A program made the translations under genes and the position numbers. DNA of 64,000 bases from Anaerolineae bacterium (GTDB taxonomy: Bacteria; Chloroflexota; Anaerolineae; 4572-78; J111): positions 57,066 to 121,065 of the forward strand of contig JAFGDY010000315.1 of the NCBI GenBank assembly GCA_016931895.1, written 5' to 3'. Shown here in pieces: positions 33,006 through 42,099 of the stretch (position 1 is the first letter of the stretch; each line of letters begins with the position of its first letter). Under the pieces are notes generated by a model. The model was not told the origin of the DNA and did not search any database. It saw only the letters and a list, made by a program, of their open reading frames with translations.

Positions 33006-33091
33006 ACTAATCCCCTTTTAAATATGAGAGTACGATATGAAATTTGGCTAATCTGTCAAATTCGTCTCACAAGCGGTAAAGAATATTGATA

Positions 33092-34057
33092 ATGAAACAA
33101 CAAGAAACACCCCTGGTCACTATTGTCACGCCTTCATTTAACCAGGGTCAATTCATTGAAGAGACTATCCTTAGTGTCAAAACACAAGATTATCCGGCAA
33201 TAGAGTATCTGGTTATAGACGGCGGATCTACCGATAATACCCTTGACATTTTGGAGAAGCACAGGAATGACTTTTGGTGGGTGTCTGAACCGGATCAGGG
33301 ACAATCCGATGCCATCAACAAAGGGTGGGCCAGGGCCAGCGGAGATATTTTGGCTTTCTTGAACTCGGATGATACTTTAATGCCGGGTGGTGTTAAGGCC
33401 GCCGTTCAATTTTTAATAGCCCATCCAGAGGTGGATATTGTTTATGGTGATATTAACTATATTGATGAGCACAGCCGTGTTATCCAACGTTACCAAGCTC
33501 CGGCGTTTGATTTCGCCAGACTGTTGACAGAAGGATGTTACATTCCACAGCAAAGCGTATTCATTCGTAAAGCCGTTTTTGAAAAGGTAGGTGGCTTGGA
33601 TGTTAATCTCTATACTTCTATGGATTATGATTATTGGCTCCAATGCGTTTTGGCCGGTTGCGTAATGGCCTATACTCCCCAAACCATTGGTACCTGGCGA
33701 TTTCATTCTTTGGCAAAAGTACTGGCCGCGGCTCGTAGTCGGCATGAAGCAGACCATTTTACTATTCTTGATAAATGTTTTAACCACCCTCACTTACCTG
33801 GTGAAATGCGTCCACTCAAAGCCAAAGCTTATAGCCGGGTTTATTTGGATTTTGGATTCAACTATTACAATGCCAGGCAAACGGCCAAAGCCAGGCAATA
33901 TTTTTTGAAAGCAATTTGGATGTATCCGGCCTGGTTAAAGGAACGTCCAAGAATGGTCCCATTTATAGTGAAATCATTTTTGGGAACCCGTTTTTTGATT
34001 TTTGCCAGTTCTGTTAAAAATCATAGATGGGGTCGAAAAGCGGAAACTGATAGGTGA
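33092..34057 (+). CDS. Glycosyltransferase family 2
   Basis: A 321-residue GT2 enzyme: VTIVTPSFNQGQFIEETI, VIDGGSTDNT, SEPDQGQSDAINKGW, LNSDDTL (DxD-like), and the acceptor region TSMDYDYWLQCVLAG. It matches the subgroup often called glycosyltransferase WaaE/WcaA-like in surface-polysaccharide clusters. ATG 33092 is chosen over a TTG two codons upstream. Its stop overlaps the next start (GTGA), so translation with the SGNH hydrolase gene is likely coupled. First gene of a long plus-strand run to 41978. Confidence 0.85.
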   Translation: MKQQETPLVTIVTPSFNQGQFIEETILSVKTQDYPAIEYLVIDGGSTDNTLDILEKHRNDFWWVSEPDQGQSDAINKGWARASGDILAFLNSDDTLMPGGVKAAVQFLIAHPEVDIVYGDINYIDEHSRVIQRYQAPAFDFARLLTEGCYIPQQSVFIRKAVFEKVGGLDVNLYTSMDYDYWLQCVLAGCVMAYTPQTIGTWRFHSLAKVLAAARSRHEADHFTILDKCFNHPHLPGEMRPLKAKAYSRVYLDFGFNYYNARQTAKARQYFLKAIWMYPAWLKERPRMVPFIVKSFLGTRFLIFASSVKNHRWGRKAETDR

Positions 34058-35331
34058 TAAGAGTGAGAAAGTGGTTTCAAAATACTCTGCTGATCGTTAT
34101 CAGTTTGTTGCTCACTTTGTTGCTTCTGGAAATTATTTCACAAATCCTATCGTACCGTGAAATTCCGCCAACCTATATGGCCGATCCAATCCTGGGGACA
34201 ATTCATAAACCCGACGTTAAAACCCGGTTCCCTTTTCAGGAGTATGGTAATGGCGAGTTGACTTGGTCAACCAACAATGCCGGCCTTAGAGAAGACCAGC
34301 CCACTTATTTTGCAAAAGAACCCGGCGTTTTCAGAATATTGGTTTTGGGTGACTCCCATACGGACGGCATGGTAAATAATGCCGAGTCCTATGCAAATGT
34401 ATTGGAGACTTTACTGAATGAAGAGGCCGCACGGCAGGGATCGTCCGGGCGGCATGAAGTTTTAAACGCCGGTATGGGCACGTATTCGCCCCTCCAGCAG
34501 TTATTATGGTGGCGTACTTATGGCTACTGGTACAAGCCCGATCTGGTGATTGTTGGTTTTTACGTGGGGAATGATCTGCTTGAGTTAGTCAATTCCTCCG
34601 GGCCGCGTCTCGCCCGGCACCCATCAGGACAAATTACCATTGAAAACTATCCGGTAGAGGGTGTCGTCCCGGCTACCGAAGCTTCTTGGTTTTGGAATCT
34701 CAAAGGGATTTTTCGGCCCCTGCGCGTATACCAACTGACCGTCAAGGCGATAGACAATTTGCCGGTTTTGAGATCTCTCATCCGGTCACAGCGGCAGGGT
34801 GCCCCTCAAGACTTTTTTTCTAATCAATATATTGAAGCAGTCAAGGTGTGTGCGCCTTGTTTGTCCCAGAGTTTTCAACAAGCTTATTATTTCGCCAACC
34901 GAGACCAAAAAGAGGCCAGGCAGATTTTGCAAGAGAGTCTGACCTTGTTTAAGCGCGAGGCCGCCGGCCAGGAAATCCCGTTAATCATTATCTTGATCCC
35001 CACCAAGCGGCAGGTAGAGCCGGAAGATGCAGTTGAACAGATACAGAACATTCAAAATGTTTTGGCCCTTAGTGCCGTTGAAGCGACATTTGATGATACC
35101 GTATATCAATGGATTGGTGAGATAACGGCAGAGCAAAACCTACTTTCGATTGATATGTTGCCTGTTTTTAGAGAGTATTATCTGAAGACAAAGCAAAACC
35201 TTTATTATCGGCAAGATTGGCATATCAATGCTGAAGCGCATAATTTAATAGCCCGAACTATTTTTGATCTTATGATGGGACAAAAATCTCTGATAGAGCC
35301 AGATGAGTTATCTCCTGTTAACCATCAATAA
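34054..35331 (+). CDS. Membrane-anchored SGNH/GDSL hydrolase-like protein
   Basis: A 425-residue protein with one N-terminal membrane anchor (about 10-30) and an SGNH domain outside the membrane. The nucleophile is Ser101 in VLGDSHTDG, the oxyanion Asn lies in YVGNDL, and the Asp-x-His pair is in DWHIN (about 388-390). Family members add or remove acyl groups on surface polymers. It begins with GTG overlapping the glycosyltransferase stop and is followed after 19 bases by an OafA-like acyltransferase, a pairing that suggests O-acetylation of the exported glycan. Confidence 0.75.
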   Translation: MIRVRKWFQNTLLIVISLLLTLLLLEIISQILSYREIPPTYMADPILGTIHKPDVKTRFPFQEYGNGELTWSTNNAGLREDQPTYFAKEPGVFRILVLGDSHTDGMVNNAESYANVLETLLNEEAARQGSSGRHEVLNAGMGTYSPLQQLLWWRTYGYWYKPDLVIVGFYVGNDLLELVNSSGPRLARHPSGQITIENYPVEGVVPATEASWFWNLKGIFRPLRVYQLTVKAIDNLPVLRSLIRSQRQGAPQDFFSNQYIEAVKVCAPCLSQSFQQAYYFANRDQKEARQILQESLTLFKREAAGQEIPLIIILIPTKRQVEPEDAVEQIQNIQNVLALSAVEATFDDTVYQWIGEITAEQNLLSIDMLPVFREYYLKTKQNLYYRQDWHINAEAHNLIARTIFDLMMGQKSLIEPDELSPVNHQ

Positions 35332-35350
35332 TGAGTATTAAAAGACACTA

Positions 35351-36592
35351 ATGACATTTATTGAGCGAATAAAAGACATCTTTTTGCTTGATTTAGAGGG
35401 ACAGTCTACGCTACCAAAAGAATATTCTCACGAGCATTTTCCGGCCTTAGATGGTCTTAGAGGTATAGCGGTACTCTTGGTGCTCGCGGCTCACATCTCA
35501 GTGTACTCTCCTCTAGCGAGTCCGGGCTTTAGAGTGGTCAATAATGGCTGGGTGGGGGTTGATTTGTTTTTTGTTTTGAGTGGATTTTTAATCGGCAAAC
35601 AACTCCTTGCTGAACTTGCCAGAAGTGGTGCCATCAACCTAAAAAGATTTTGGTTGAAACGTTTTTTCCGGATTGTGCCGGCATATTTTTTTACTTTAAT
35701 CATAGCTGTAATTTACAGCCTGATTCTGGAACAGCAGGATTATTTTAAACAATATAGCCTTTATTATCTTCTTTACTTACAAAACTATTTAATTCCTGTT
35801 GAAGAATTTGCCAGATACCTTAAAACATTCGGTTTAACTCATACCTGGTCTTTAGTTGTTGAACAAAATTTTTATCTACTCGTTCCGATTTTTTTCTTAT
35901 TTCTTTTTAGCAAAGCTAAGCATAATTGGAAATGGCTGGTTATAGCCACCTTATCGGTATTGTTACTGCCCCTTATTTACCGTATTTCATTTACGTATGC
36001 TTTTAGAGGTAAAATAGATCAGCCACTTTTCTTTAAGTTTATTTATATACCTTTTTATAGCCGGTACGATAGCTTGGCCTTTGGCGTGATTTTGGCTTAC
36101 TTTTATTTATTCTATAAACCTCTTATTCCCTGGGACTGGCCGTGGGCCAAATTGGGGTTGATTTTTGTGTTCATACCGGTTCTATTTGGCGAACATGCAC
36201 CCTCGAGCTTTTTTAATACCAGTCTCGTTTTTTCTATGTTAGGCTTGGGGTTCGCTTTGATTATTCTAAGGTGTTTGCAGCCCGGGTATAATAATCAAAA
36301 ATTGGTGAACCTTCCAATCTTGAGATTTTATGGAAGAATCTCATACTCTTTCTATTTGCTTCATGTTTTTCCGCTTATGTTTACCATCCGATTGACTCAG
36401 TCGTTTATTGATCCAGGTCAATATGGCCTTGCTTATTTTATAGTTTGTTTTTTTATTTCATTAGCTGTTGTTTCTATAGCAGCAAATTTTATGTATTTGT
36501 TGATTGAGAGGCCCTTTTTAAAGCTAAGAGGAAAATTATTAGAGGTATGGTTTGAGAGAAAATTGGAGAAAGCCTCTCTTTTCCGCATTTAA
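35351..36592 (+). CDS. OafA-like membrane acyltransferase (acyltransferase 3)
   Basis: A 413-residue protein with about ten membrane segments and the family signature FPALDGLRGIAVLLVLAAHI near the first membrane helix, followed by GWVGVDLFFVLSGFLI and RFWLKRFFRIVP. These enzymes pass acyl groups from the cytoplasm to surface sugars. It lacks the extra SGNH domain that some OafA proteins carry, and that function is encoded just upstream as a separate gene, which fits a two-part system. A 65-base gap then leads to the radical SAM gene. Confidence 0.85.
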   Translation: MTFIERIKDIFLLDLEGQSTLPKEYSHEHFPALDGLRGIAVLLVLAAHISVYSPLASPGFRVVNNGWVGVDLFFVLSGFLIGKQLLAELARSGAINLKRFWLKRFFRIVPAYFFTLIIAVIYSLILEQQDYFKQYSLYYLLYLQNYLIPVEEFARYLKTFGLTHTWSLVVEQNFYLLVPIFFLFLFSKAKHNWKWLVIATLSVLLLPLIYRISFTYAFRGKIDQPLFFKFIYIPFYSRYDSLAFGVILAYFYLFYKPLIPWDWPWAKLGLIFVFIPVLFGEHAPSSFFNTSLVFSMLGLGFALIILRCLQPGYNNQKLVNLPILRFYGRISYSFYLLHVFPLMFTIRLTQSFIDPGQYGLAYFIVCFFISLAVVSIAANFMYLLIERPFLKLRGKLLEVWFERKLEKASLFRI

Positions 36593-36657
36593 CTTTATAA
36601 TTACGCAAATTTTTTAGTTTGAGAAAAATGCAGAAGATGTGAGAAAGACTTGATGAG

Positions 36658-37704
36658 ATGATTCAAACAAAAGTAAAGAGTTTGGTGAAAAATAGTCTCG
36701 CCCAAACTCGTTGGGGACGAGATATTCTACTTAGTAGAGCGGAGTCAAATGTTCAGGTAACGATGGAAAATATACCTGAATTTCCTATATACTTGGATAT
36801 TGAAACAACCAACTACTGTAACCTGAAATGCGTAATGTGTCCACGCACAGATCTTATGAGCCGGCCGTTAGCTCATCTAGAATTTGATCTTTTCAAGAAA
36901 CTTATTGATGAGGCAGCAGCGTATGGACTGGCTTTTGTGGATTTGCACCTGTTTGGTGAACCTCTCCTATATCATCAAACATTTGATATGATTCGGTATG
37001 TTAAGCAGTATCCTACTATTCATAGTGTACGGATGAGTACAAATGCGACCGTGTTGGATGAAGAAAGAAGTCGGTTATTGTGTGAGTCGGGTTTGGATAT
37101 GTTGTACATTTCTTTGGATGGCGCTACAAAGGCAACCTATGAAAAGTTGCGGGTGGGTGGTAAATTTGATCAGGTTTGTGATAATATTGCTACATTTCTC
37201 GAATATAAGCAGGAAAATGGTTTGTCAAAACCTGAAGTCTTGCTGCAAATTATTCTGATGCAAGAAACTGCCGATGAAGTTGACGTATTTCGTCAGCAGT
37301 GGGAAGGATTGTTGGGGCCGGAAGATAAAATATTTATCAAGAGATTTTCGACTTTTGGTAATACTGTTGAGGATCGTTCAATTTTTGATAATAGTAACCA
37401 ACGGATGGGGAGACGCACCTATCCTTGTTCCAAACTTTGGCAAAGTTTAGCCGTAACTGCTAACGGCGATATAACCATCTGTTGTTATGATGTGAATGCT
37501 CGATTGAGTGTTGGCAATATTAGAACTACCTCTCTCAAGGATGCCTGGCATAGTGTGCAAATGAATCGATTCCGCGAAATTCATCGTCGTCGAGAGTTTT
37601 CGCAAATACCTCTTTGCAGCAGCTGTTCAGATTTTGATAATCAACAGGATTATTACACTATTGGCCAGAAAAGAGAGGCTCTGGTGAAGAAGGTCTCATT
37701 GTGA
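36658..37704 (+). CDS. Radical SAM protein with SPASM-type C-terminus
   Basis: A 348-residue enzyme. The radical SAM cluster is CNLKCVMC (Cys54, Cys58, Cys61), which also matches the CxxxCxxC rule. The C-terminal part (about 255-330) has YPCSKLWQS, ITICCYD and LCSSCSD, the Cys pattern of SPASM domains that bind extra iron-sulfur clusters. Relatives modify peptides or sugars by radical chemistry. Location between an acyltransferase and a flippase points to modification of a sugar or lipid intermediate (inference). Its stop overlaps the flippase start (GTGA). Confidence 0.75.
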   Translation: MIQTKVKSLVKNSLAQTRWGRDILLSRAESNVQVTMENIPEFPIYLDIETTNYCNLKCVMCPRTDLMSRPLAHLEFDLFKKLIDEAAAYGLAFVDLHLFGEPLLYHQTFDMIRYVKQYPTIHSVRMSTNATVLDEERSRLLCESGLDMLYISLDGATKATYEKLRVGGKFDQVCDNIATFLEYKQENGLSKPEVLLQIILMQETADEVDVFRQQWEGLLGPEDKIFIKRFSTFGNTVEDRSIFDNSNQRMGRRTYPCSKLWQSLAVTANGDITICCYDVNARLSVGNIRTTSLKDAWHSVQMNRFREIHRRREFSQIPLCSSCSDFDNQQDYYTIGQKREALVKKVSL

Positions 37705-39227
37705 GTCTAGCTCAACGGACCATTAATAATTCAATATCCAATGTTATTGGCTGGGGCTGGGCGACAGTCCTTAGCCTTGTGGCTACTCGATACATTGTGC
37801 AGGGATTGGGCCGGGAAGCCTATGGTATTTTGGCATTAGCCTTAACCGTTATTGGTTATTTTGCTATCCTTGATTTGGGATTGAACACCGCCTCAGTAAA
37901 ATATATTGCTGAATATTATGTAAAACAAGACCTGGTTACCTTAAACAAGATTGTCTGGACCACATTGCTGGTTTTCACCATGGTTGGTGTTATTGGGGGA
38001 ATTGCCATCATTCTCTTGGCCGATAATCTGGTGGTATTATTCCAAGTAACACCTGATTTGGTATCAGAAGCAAAATTCACCTTTTATGTCACTGCCATAG
38101 GTTTTCCGCTGAGTTTGATGGTAGGAGTGGTGGCCTCAATTCCTAATGCTTTGCAGCGTTATGACCTTTCCAACAAATTGGGCATTCTCATCACTACCTT
38201 ATCCACCTTGTTCATCCTTGGACTATTAGCTTTGGGTTATCGGCTAAAAGCCGTGGTCATACTCCAAGTGAGCACAACCATCATTAGTTTGATATTATAT
38301 ACAATTTTGTCAAAACGATTAATCCCTGAATTAAGCTGGTGGCCTTCATACGACTGGCAAATATTTAAAAAATTACTTTCCTTTGGTATATACACCTTCA
38401 TTAGCCGTGTTGGCGGTTTATTTCTTTTTCAATTTGATCGCTTAATGATTGGCATTTTATTAGGTGCCAGTTTAGTGACTTATTACGTGGTGCCACTTAA
38501 TTTGGCGACTCAACTTCATAAAATCGTTCTGACCATAGCTGGTGTTTTATTCCCTGTGTCAAGTGGATTGTCTAGCACAGGCCAAATAGAGACCCTAAAA
38601 GGTATATATGAAAGAGCAATTAAAGTGACTCTTTTTATCAGCACCTTCGTATGTGTCACCATTTTTAGTTTTTCCTCTCCTATTCTAAGGATATGGATTG
38701 ATACAGACTTTGCCCAAACCAGTACTTGGGTTTTGAAATTATTGACTTTGGGGTGGTATTTCATCTCTTGGTCTATTATTGCCTACATTTTTTTGGATGG
38801 TTTTGGTAAGCCGCATCTAATTTCTTTTTCTAATATTCTAACGGCCATTGTTAATGTTACCGCTGTACTTGTTTTGGTCCCCCGTTATGGAATTATCGGG
38901 GCAGCTATAGCCGGATTGTTGTACTTGCACACTTTAGCCTTTATTTACTATGTTGAGAAAAATCTTCTGCATCTCAATTCGTGGCGACTTTTTCATCATG
39001 TATATTTGAAGATATGGTTTGCAGGATTGGTGATAGGCATCATTGATTATTTATTGTTGCCTTTTACTTCAAATTTTCTCAACCTAATTTGTATCGTGAC
39101 TTTGGGAGGGGGTGTTTATTTGCTGGTTGTTTTAGTCCTGGGAATATTTGATGAACGGGATAAAAAGATAGCCCAGAGATATCTACATCAATTTTTTCAC
39201 AAGGAACAATTGGAAGAAGTATTGTGA
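37701..39227 (+). CDS. Wzx-like polysaccharide flippase
   Basis: A 508-residue membrane protein with about 12-14 helices. It begins with RTINNSISNVIGWGWATVLSL and has the O-antigen flippase pattern GREAYGILALALTVIGYFAILDLGLNTASVKYIAEY. It would flip polyprenyl-linked oligosaccharides across the inner membrane. That means this locus encodes a flippase as well as an ABC exporter. It begins with GTG overlapping the radical SAM stop and itself overlaps the next gene by 4 bases. Confidence 0.8.
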   Translation: MSLAQRTINNSISNVIGWGWATVLSLVATRYIVQGLGREAYGILALALTVIGYFAILDLGLNTASVKYIAEYYVKQDLVTLNKIVWTTLLVFTMVGVIGGIAIILLADNLVVLFQVTPDLVSEAKFTFYVTAIGFPLSLMVGVVASIPNALQRYDLSNKLGILITTLSTLFILGLLALGYRLKAVVILQVSTTIISLILYTILSKRLIPELSWWPSYDWQIFKKLLSFGIYTFISRVGGLFLFQFDRLMIGILLGASLVTYYVVPLNLATQLHKIVLTIAGVLFPVSSGLSSTGQIETLKGIYERAIKVTLFISTFVCVTIFSFSSPILRIWIDTDFAQTSTWVLKLLTLGWYFISWSIIAYIFLDGFGKPHLISFSNILTAIVNVTAVLVLVPRYGIIGAAIAGLLYLHTLAFIYYVEKNLLHLNSWRLFHHVYLKIWFAGLVIGIIDYLLLPFTSNFLNLICIVTLGGGVYLLVVLVLGIFDERDKKIAQRYLHQFFHKEQLEEVL

Positions 39228-39883
39228 AGTTGATTGCACCCTGCGGCGTTATTCCTTTGTGTGAGGATAAAGTGGTGGCTATTGACCTTGATAGCCGCTA
39301 TTTGGTGAAAAGTAGAGCTAAGTCATCCGATACGGTTCGTTATGTTATTGGTGACTTGAATCATTTACCCTTTCAATCTCAAAGTTTTGCTCATATAAAT
39401 TGTTGGAATGTGCTTGAGCATTTAGGGACCAAAGCACAAGTGATGAGTGAAATCAGTCGAGTTTCAGAACCTGGCGCTTATTTGGATTTTAGTGCCGGTA
39501 TCAGAGCCGGTGACCAATTTTTGGGCCGATTGAGCAAAAATTATAACCAGATCGTCACGCAAAATTTCCATCAGTGGACAGCGCCCAGTGCTGAATACAT
39601 TAAGCTCGTCGAACAAGATTATGTCATTGAACATATTGAATATCCCTGCGCCGCTACAGTAATTATATTTGTGGCTCTGGCCGATATTTTAGATTTGACG
39701 GTAAACGATGCCGCTGAATGGCAAGGTCGGGGAAAGTCATTGGCCGTTGCCCATTTGATTGCCGGTCATCTTGGACGTTTTTTGCAGCCGTTATTTAATC
39801 TATTGAAGAGAAATGAGTATTGGCGCGAGTTGCTGTCTCAAACGGTCATTATTCAGGCGAAACGAAAGGAACAAATCATATAA
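39224..39883 (+). CDS. Degenerate class I SAM methyltransferase
   Basis: A 219-residue protein that resembles the later half of a class I methyltransferase: KVVAIDLDSRY (motif II-like), VRYVIGDLNHLPFQSQSF and INCWNVLEHL (motifs post-II and III). The glycine-rich motif I that binds SAM (VLDxGxGxG) is absent; only some 20 residues precede motif II. It begins with GTG overlapping the flippase stop by 4 bases. Either it is a shortened, perhaps inactive relic, or a partner of the intact methyltransferase that follows 13 bases later. I see no frameshift that restores motif I. Confidence 0.5.
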   Translation: MKLIAPCGVIPLCEDKVVAIDLDSRYLVKSRAKSSDTVRYVIGDLNHLPFQSQSFAHINCWNVLEHLGTKAQVMSEISRVSEPGAYLDFSAGIRAGDQFLGRLSKNYNQIVTQNFHQWTAPSAEYIKLVEQDYVIEHIEYPCAATVIIFVALADILDLTVNDAAEWQGRGKSLAVAHLIAGHLGRFLQPLFNLLKRNEYWRELLSQTVIIQAKRKEQII

Positions 39884-39896
39884 AGGTAAGCTACGG

Positions 39897-40730
39897 ATGG
39901 ATATTTTGGATGAATTATTGATTGATTATTATCGTCACCCCTCTCTGGCCATCTGGCGTGCCGTTGAGATTCGCGTGCTAAGAAAATTGGATTGGCCCTC
40001 ACCCATACTTGATGTTGGCTGCGGCTCGGGCCTTTTTGCTTCAAAGATAGGCCCTGATTTTAAGGCCGGTTTTGACATGTCGGGGATTATGCTGAGAGAG
40101 GCCAGACAAAGTCAAACGTATGGTTATCTTGCTCAAGCCGACGCAGTGAGTTTTCCTTATCCTGACAACAGTTTTGCATGTGTATTTAGCAACTGCGTTC
40201 TGGAACATATTCCGGCAATAGAAACGGTTTTTGCCGAAGCGGCCAGAGTTCTGGCCCCAGGAGGAAAGTTTATTTTTACCGTACCCAGCGAAAAGTTTAC
40301 CGACTGGTTATTTTTTCCGTGGCTGAAGCGGAAATGGGGAAATGCCGCTGCTGCCGATGCGCATGCTCAATGGTTCAATGATTATCAAGAGCATTGTCAT
40401 ATTGATTCCCATCAAATTTGGGATCAACGATTGCAAAATGTGAATTTGCAATTGGAGCAATGGCAGTATTATATGCCTTTTTTTAGCACCTTAATCTTTT
40501 CTTTTCTTGATGATGTTTGGAAAGGGCCTTTGCCTCATCAACCACTTCGGAATATAGTCTCCATTGTCATTCGCAAAATTTCTCATGAGTTACCTGTGTC
40601 GTGGGTGCGGCGGTTATGGTCTATAGTATTAGGGCCATTTTATAGGCGTGATGTTTATCCCTCTAAAAAGGGAAGCGGGCTGTTAATTGTGGCTACAAAA
40701 CCTGTTAGTGACCGTGACCATGCCGTTTAG
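39897..40730 (+). CDS. Class I SAM-dependent methyltransferase
   Basis: A 278-residue enzyme with the full SAM pocket: ILDVGCGSGLFASKIG (about 37-52), then QADAVSFPYPDNSFACVFSNCVLEHI and VLAPGGKFIFTVPSE. It likely methylates a sugar or carboxylate during glycan synthesis. ATG 39897 is chosen with AAAGGTAAG upstream, not the in-frame start inside the preceding gene. The truncated methyltransferase gene before it and the glycosyltransferase after it are on the same strand and close, so an operon is likely. Confidence 0.8.
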   Translation: MDILDELLIDYYRHPSLAIWRAVEIRVLRKLDWPSPILDVGCGSGLFASKIGPDFKAGFDMSGIMLREARQSQTYGYLAQADAVSFPYPDNSFACVFSNCVLEHIPAIETVFAEAARVLAPGGKFIFTVPSEKFTDWLFFPWLKRKWGNAAAADAHAQWFNDYQEHCHIDSHQIWDQRLQNVNLQLEQWQYYMPFFSTLIFSFLDDVWKGPLPHQPLRNIVSIVIRKISHELPVSWVRRLWSIVLGPFYRRDVYPSKKGSGLLIVATKPVSDRDHAV

Positions 40731-40787
40731 AGAACAAGTTGTTGCACCTTTTTGTAAACGGCCTGAGGAAATTGAGGAGAAAATGAA

Positions 40788-41978
40788 GTGCCGATTATCG
40801 CTATCAATGCTTACCATCTATGGCCTGGCCAAGTCGGAGGCACTGAAACTTATGTGCGTAACCTTGTTCATTATTTGGCGAATTCCCAAAATTCAACAAA
40901 GTATATTCTAATTGCCAATCAAGAAAGTGTTGCCTCTCTACATGCGCTTTTGACACCCTCGTGGCAAACACTGCTGTTACCGCCTCTATCCAAAAACGAA
41001 ACCCTGTCTTTCTCTTATCGTGTAAAAAGTAAGCTCTTTAGTTTGCTGCATTGGCCTCCTCCACCCACCACCCAGGAGATGGTTATCAACAAACTGCTTA
41101 ACGCAGCCGGTATTGATCTTATTCATTTTCCCCAGACCATTATTCATCCCCTATCTCTTTCTATTCCTTGCGTATTGACCTTTTGGGATATGCAGCATGA
41201 ATTCTTCCCGGAGTTTTTTTCGGAAAGCCTGCTTAAATGGCGCCGGGACACTTATCAACCCTCCGCTCAAAAAGCTAAAATAATTATTGCCCCGAGCCAA
41301 TTCACTAAACAAGCTTTGATTTCAAAATATGGAATTGCTGAAGAAAAAATCAGGGTGATTTACTTTGGCGTTTCGGCTGAATTTCTACAGCCGCTGGAGC
41401 AAACCACTTTAGCCCAAATCAAAACGCGATACAACTTGCCACCGGATTATTTCTTTTATCCCGCTGCCTCTTTTCCTAACAAAAACCATTGCCGGCTGTT
41501 ACAGGCATTTCATAAACTCACGCTTTCATACCCAAAACTGAAACTTGTTTTAACCGGTATGGCCAACACCGCCGAAGCGGATCTGCAAAAGATAATCTCG
41601 GATCTGGATTTGAGGGCCAAAGTATTGCAATTGGGGTATGTGCCTTACCATCATTTGCCTTATCTTTATGCCCAGGCAACAGCGTTGGTATTTCCTTCTT
41701 TATTTGAAGGGTATGGCATTCCTGTTTTGGAGGCAATGGCGATAGGGTGCCCGGTGATTTGTTCAAATACAACGTCTCTGCCGGAGTTGGTTGGCGAGGC
41801 AGCTTTAATGGTTAATCCAATGGATGTTGAGGCTTTAACAGAGGCGATGCGGCGAATTTTGCAGGATGAGATGCTGCGCCAAAGACTGGTGGAGAAAGGC
41901 AGGCAGCAAGTAGCAAAATTCTCCTGGCCGCAGGCGGTCGAGCAGACTATTGCTGTCTATCGGGATATTCTGGCGTAA
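40788..41978 (+). CDS. Glycosyltransferase family 4
   Basis: A 396-residue GT-B enzyme. The N-terminal part opens with IIAINAYHLWPGQVGGTETYV, the acceptor domain. The donor domain has the pattern KNHCRLLQAFHKL and LVFPSLFEGYGIPVLEAMAIGC, with the two Glu residues of the EGYGIPVLEA motif that grip the nucleotide-sugar. GTG 40788 is preceded by GAGGAG. Last gene of this plus-strand run. It is followed by a 120-base stretch before the surface protein gene, with a short 6-bp hairpin at 41990-42006. Confidence 0.85.
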   Translation: MPIIAINAYHLWPGQVGGTETYVRNLVHYLANSQNSTKYILIANQESVASLHALLTPSWQTLLLPPLSKNETLSFSYRVKSKLFSLLHWPPPPTTQEMVINKLLNAAGIDLIHFPQTIIHPLSLSIPCVLTFWDMQHEFFPEFFSESLLKWRRDTYQPSAQKAKIIIAPSQFTKQALISKYGIAEEKIRVIYFGVSAEFLQPLEQTTLAQIKTRYNLPPDYFFYPAASFPNKNHCRLLQAFHKLTLSYPKLKLVLTGMANTAEADLQKIISDLDLRAKVLQLGYVPYHHLPYLYAQATALVFPSLFEGYGIPVLEAMAIGCPVICSNTTSLPELVGEAALMVNPMDVEALTEAMRRILQDEMLRQRLVEKGRQQVAKFSWPQAVEQTIAVYRDILA

Positions 41979-42033
41979 TCTAGTCTGAGTCCGGCCATGT
42001 GCCGGATAATCCTTGTCTAATACCAAAGAAGTA

Positions 42034-42063
42034 TTGACCTACAGGCACTGCTTGTGCTATTCT
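42034..42063 (+). promoter_or_regulatory. Promoter of the repeat surface protein
   Basis: TTGACC at 42034-42039, an 18-base spacer, TATTCT at 42058-42063 with an extended TGC directly before it. The leader would be about 30 bases, with GGAGGT just before the ATG. Confidence 0.55.
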
Positions 42064-42099
42064 GTCATCAACTTAAAAAATATATTATGGAGGTATACC

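Noticed and set aside
41990..42006. TCCGGC/GCCGGA hairpin after the GT4 gene, as terminator
   Set aside because: Only 6 bp and followed by no T-run.
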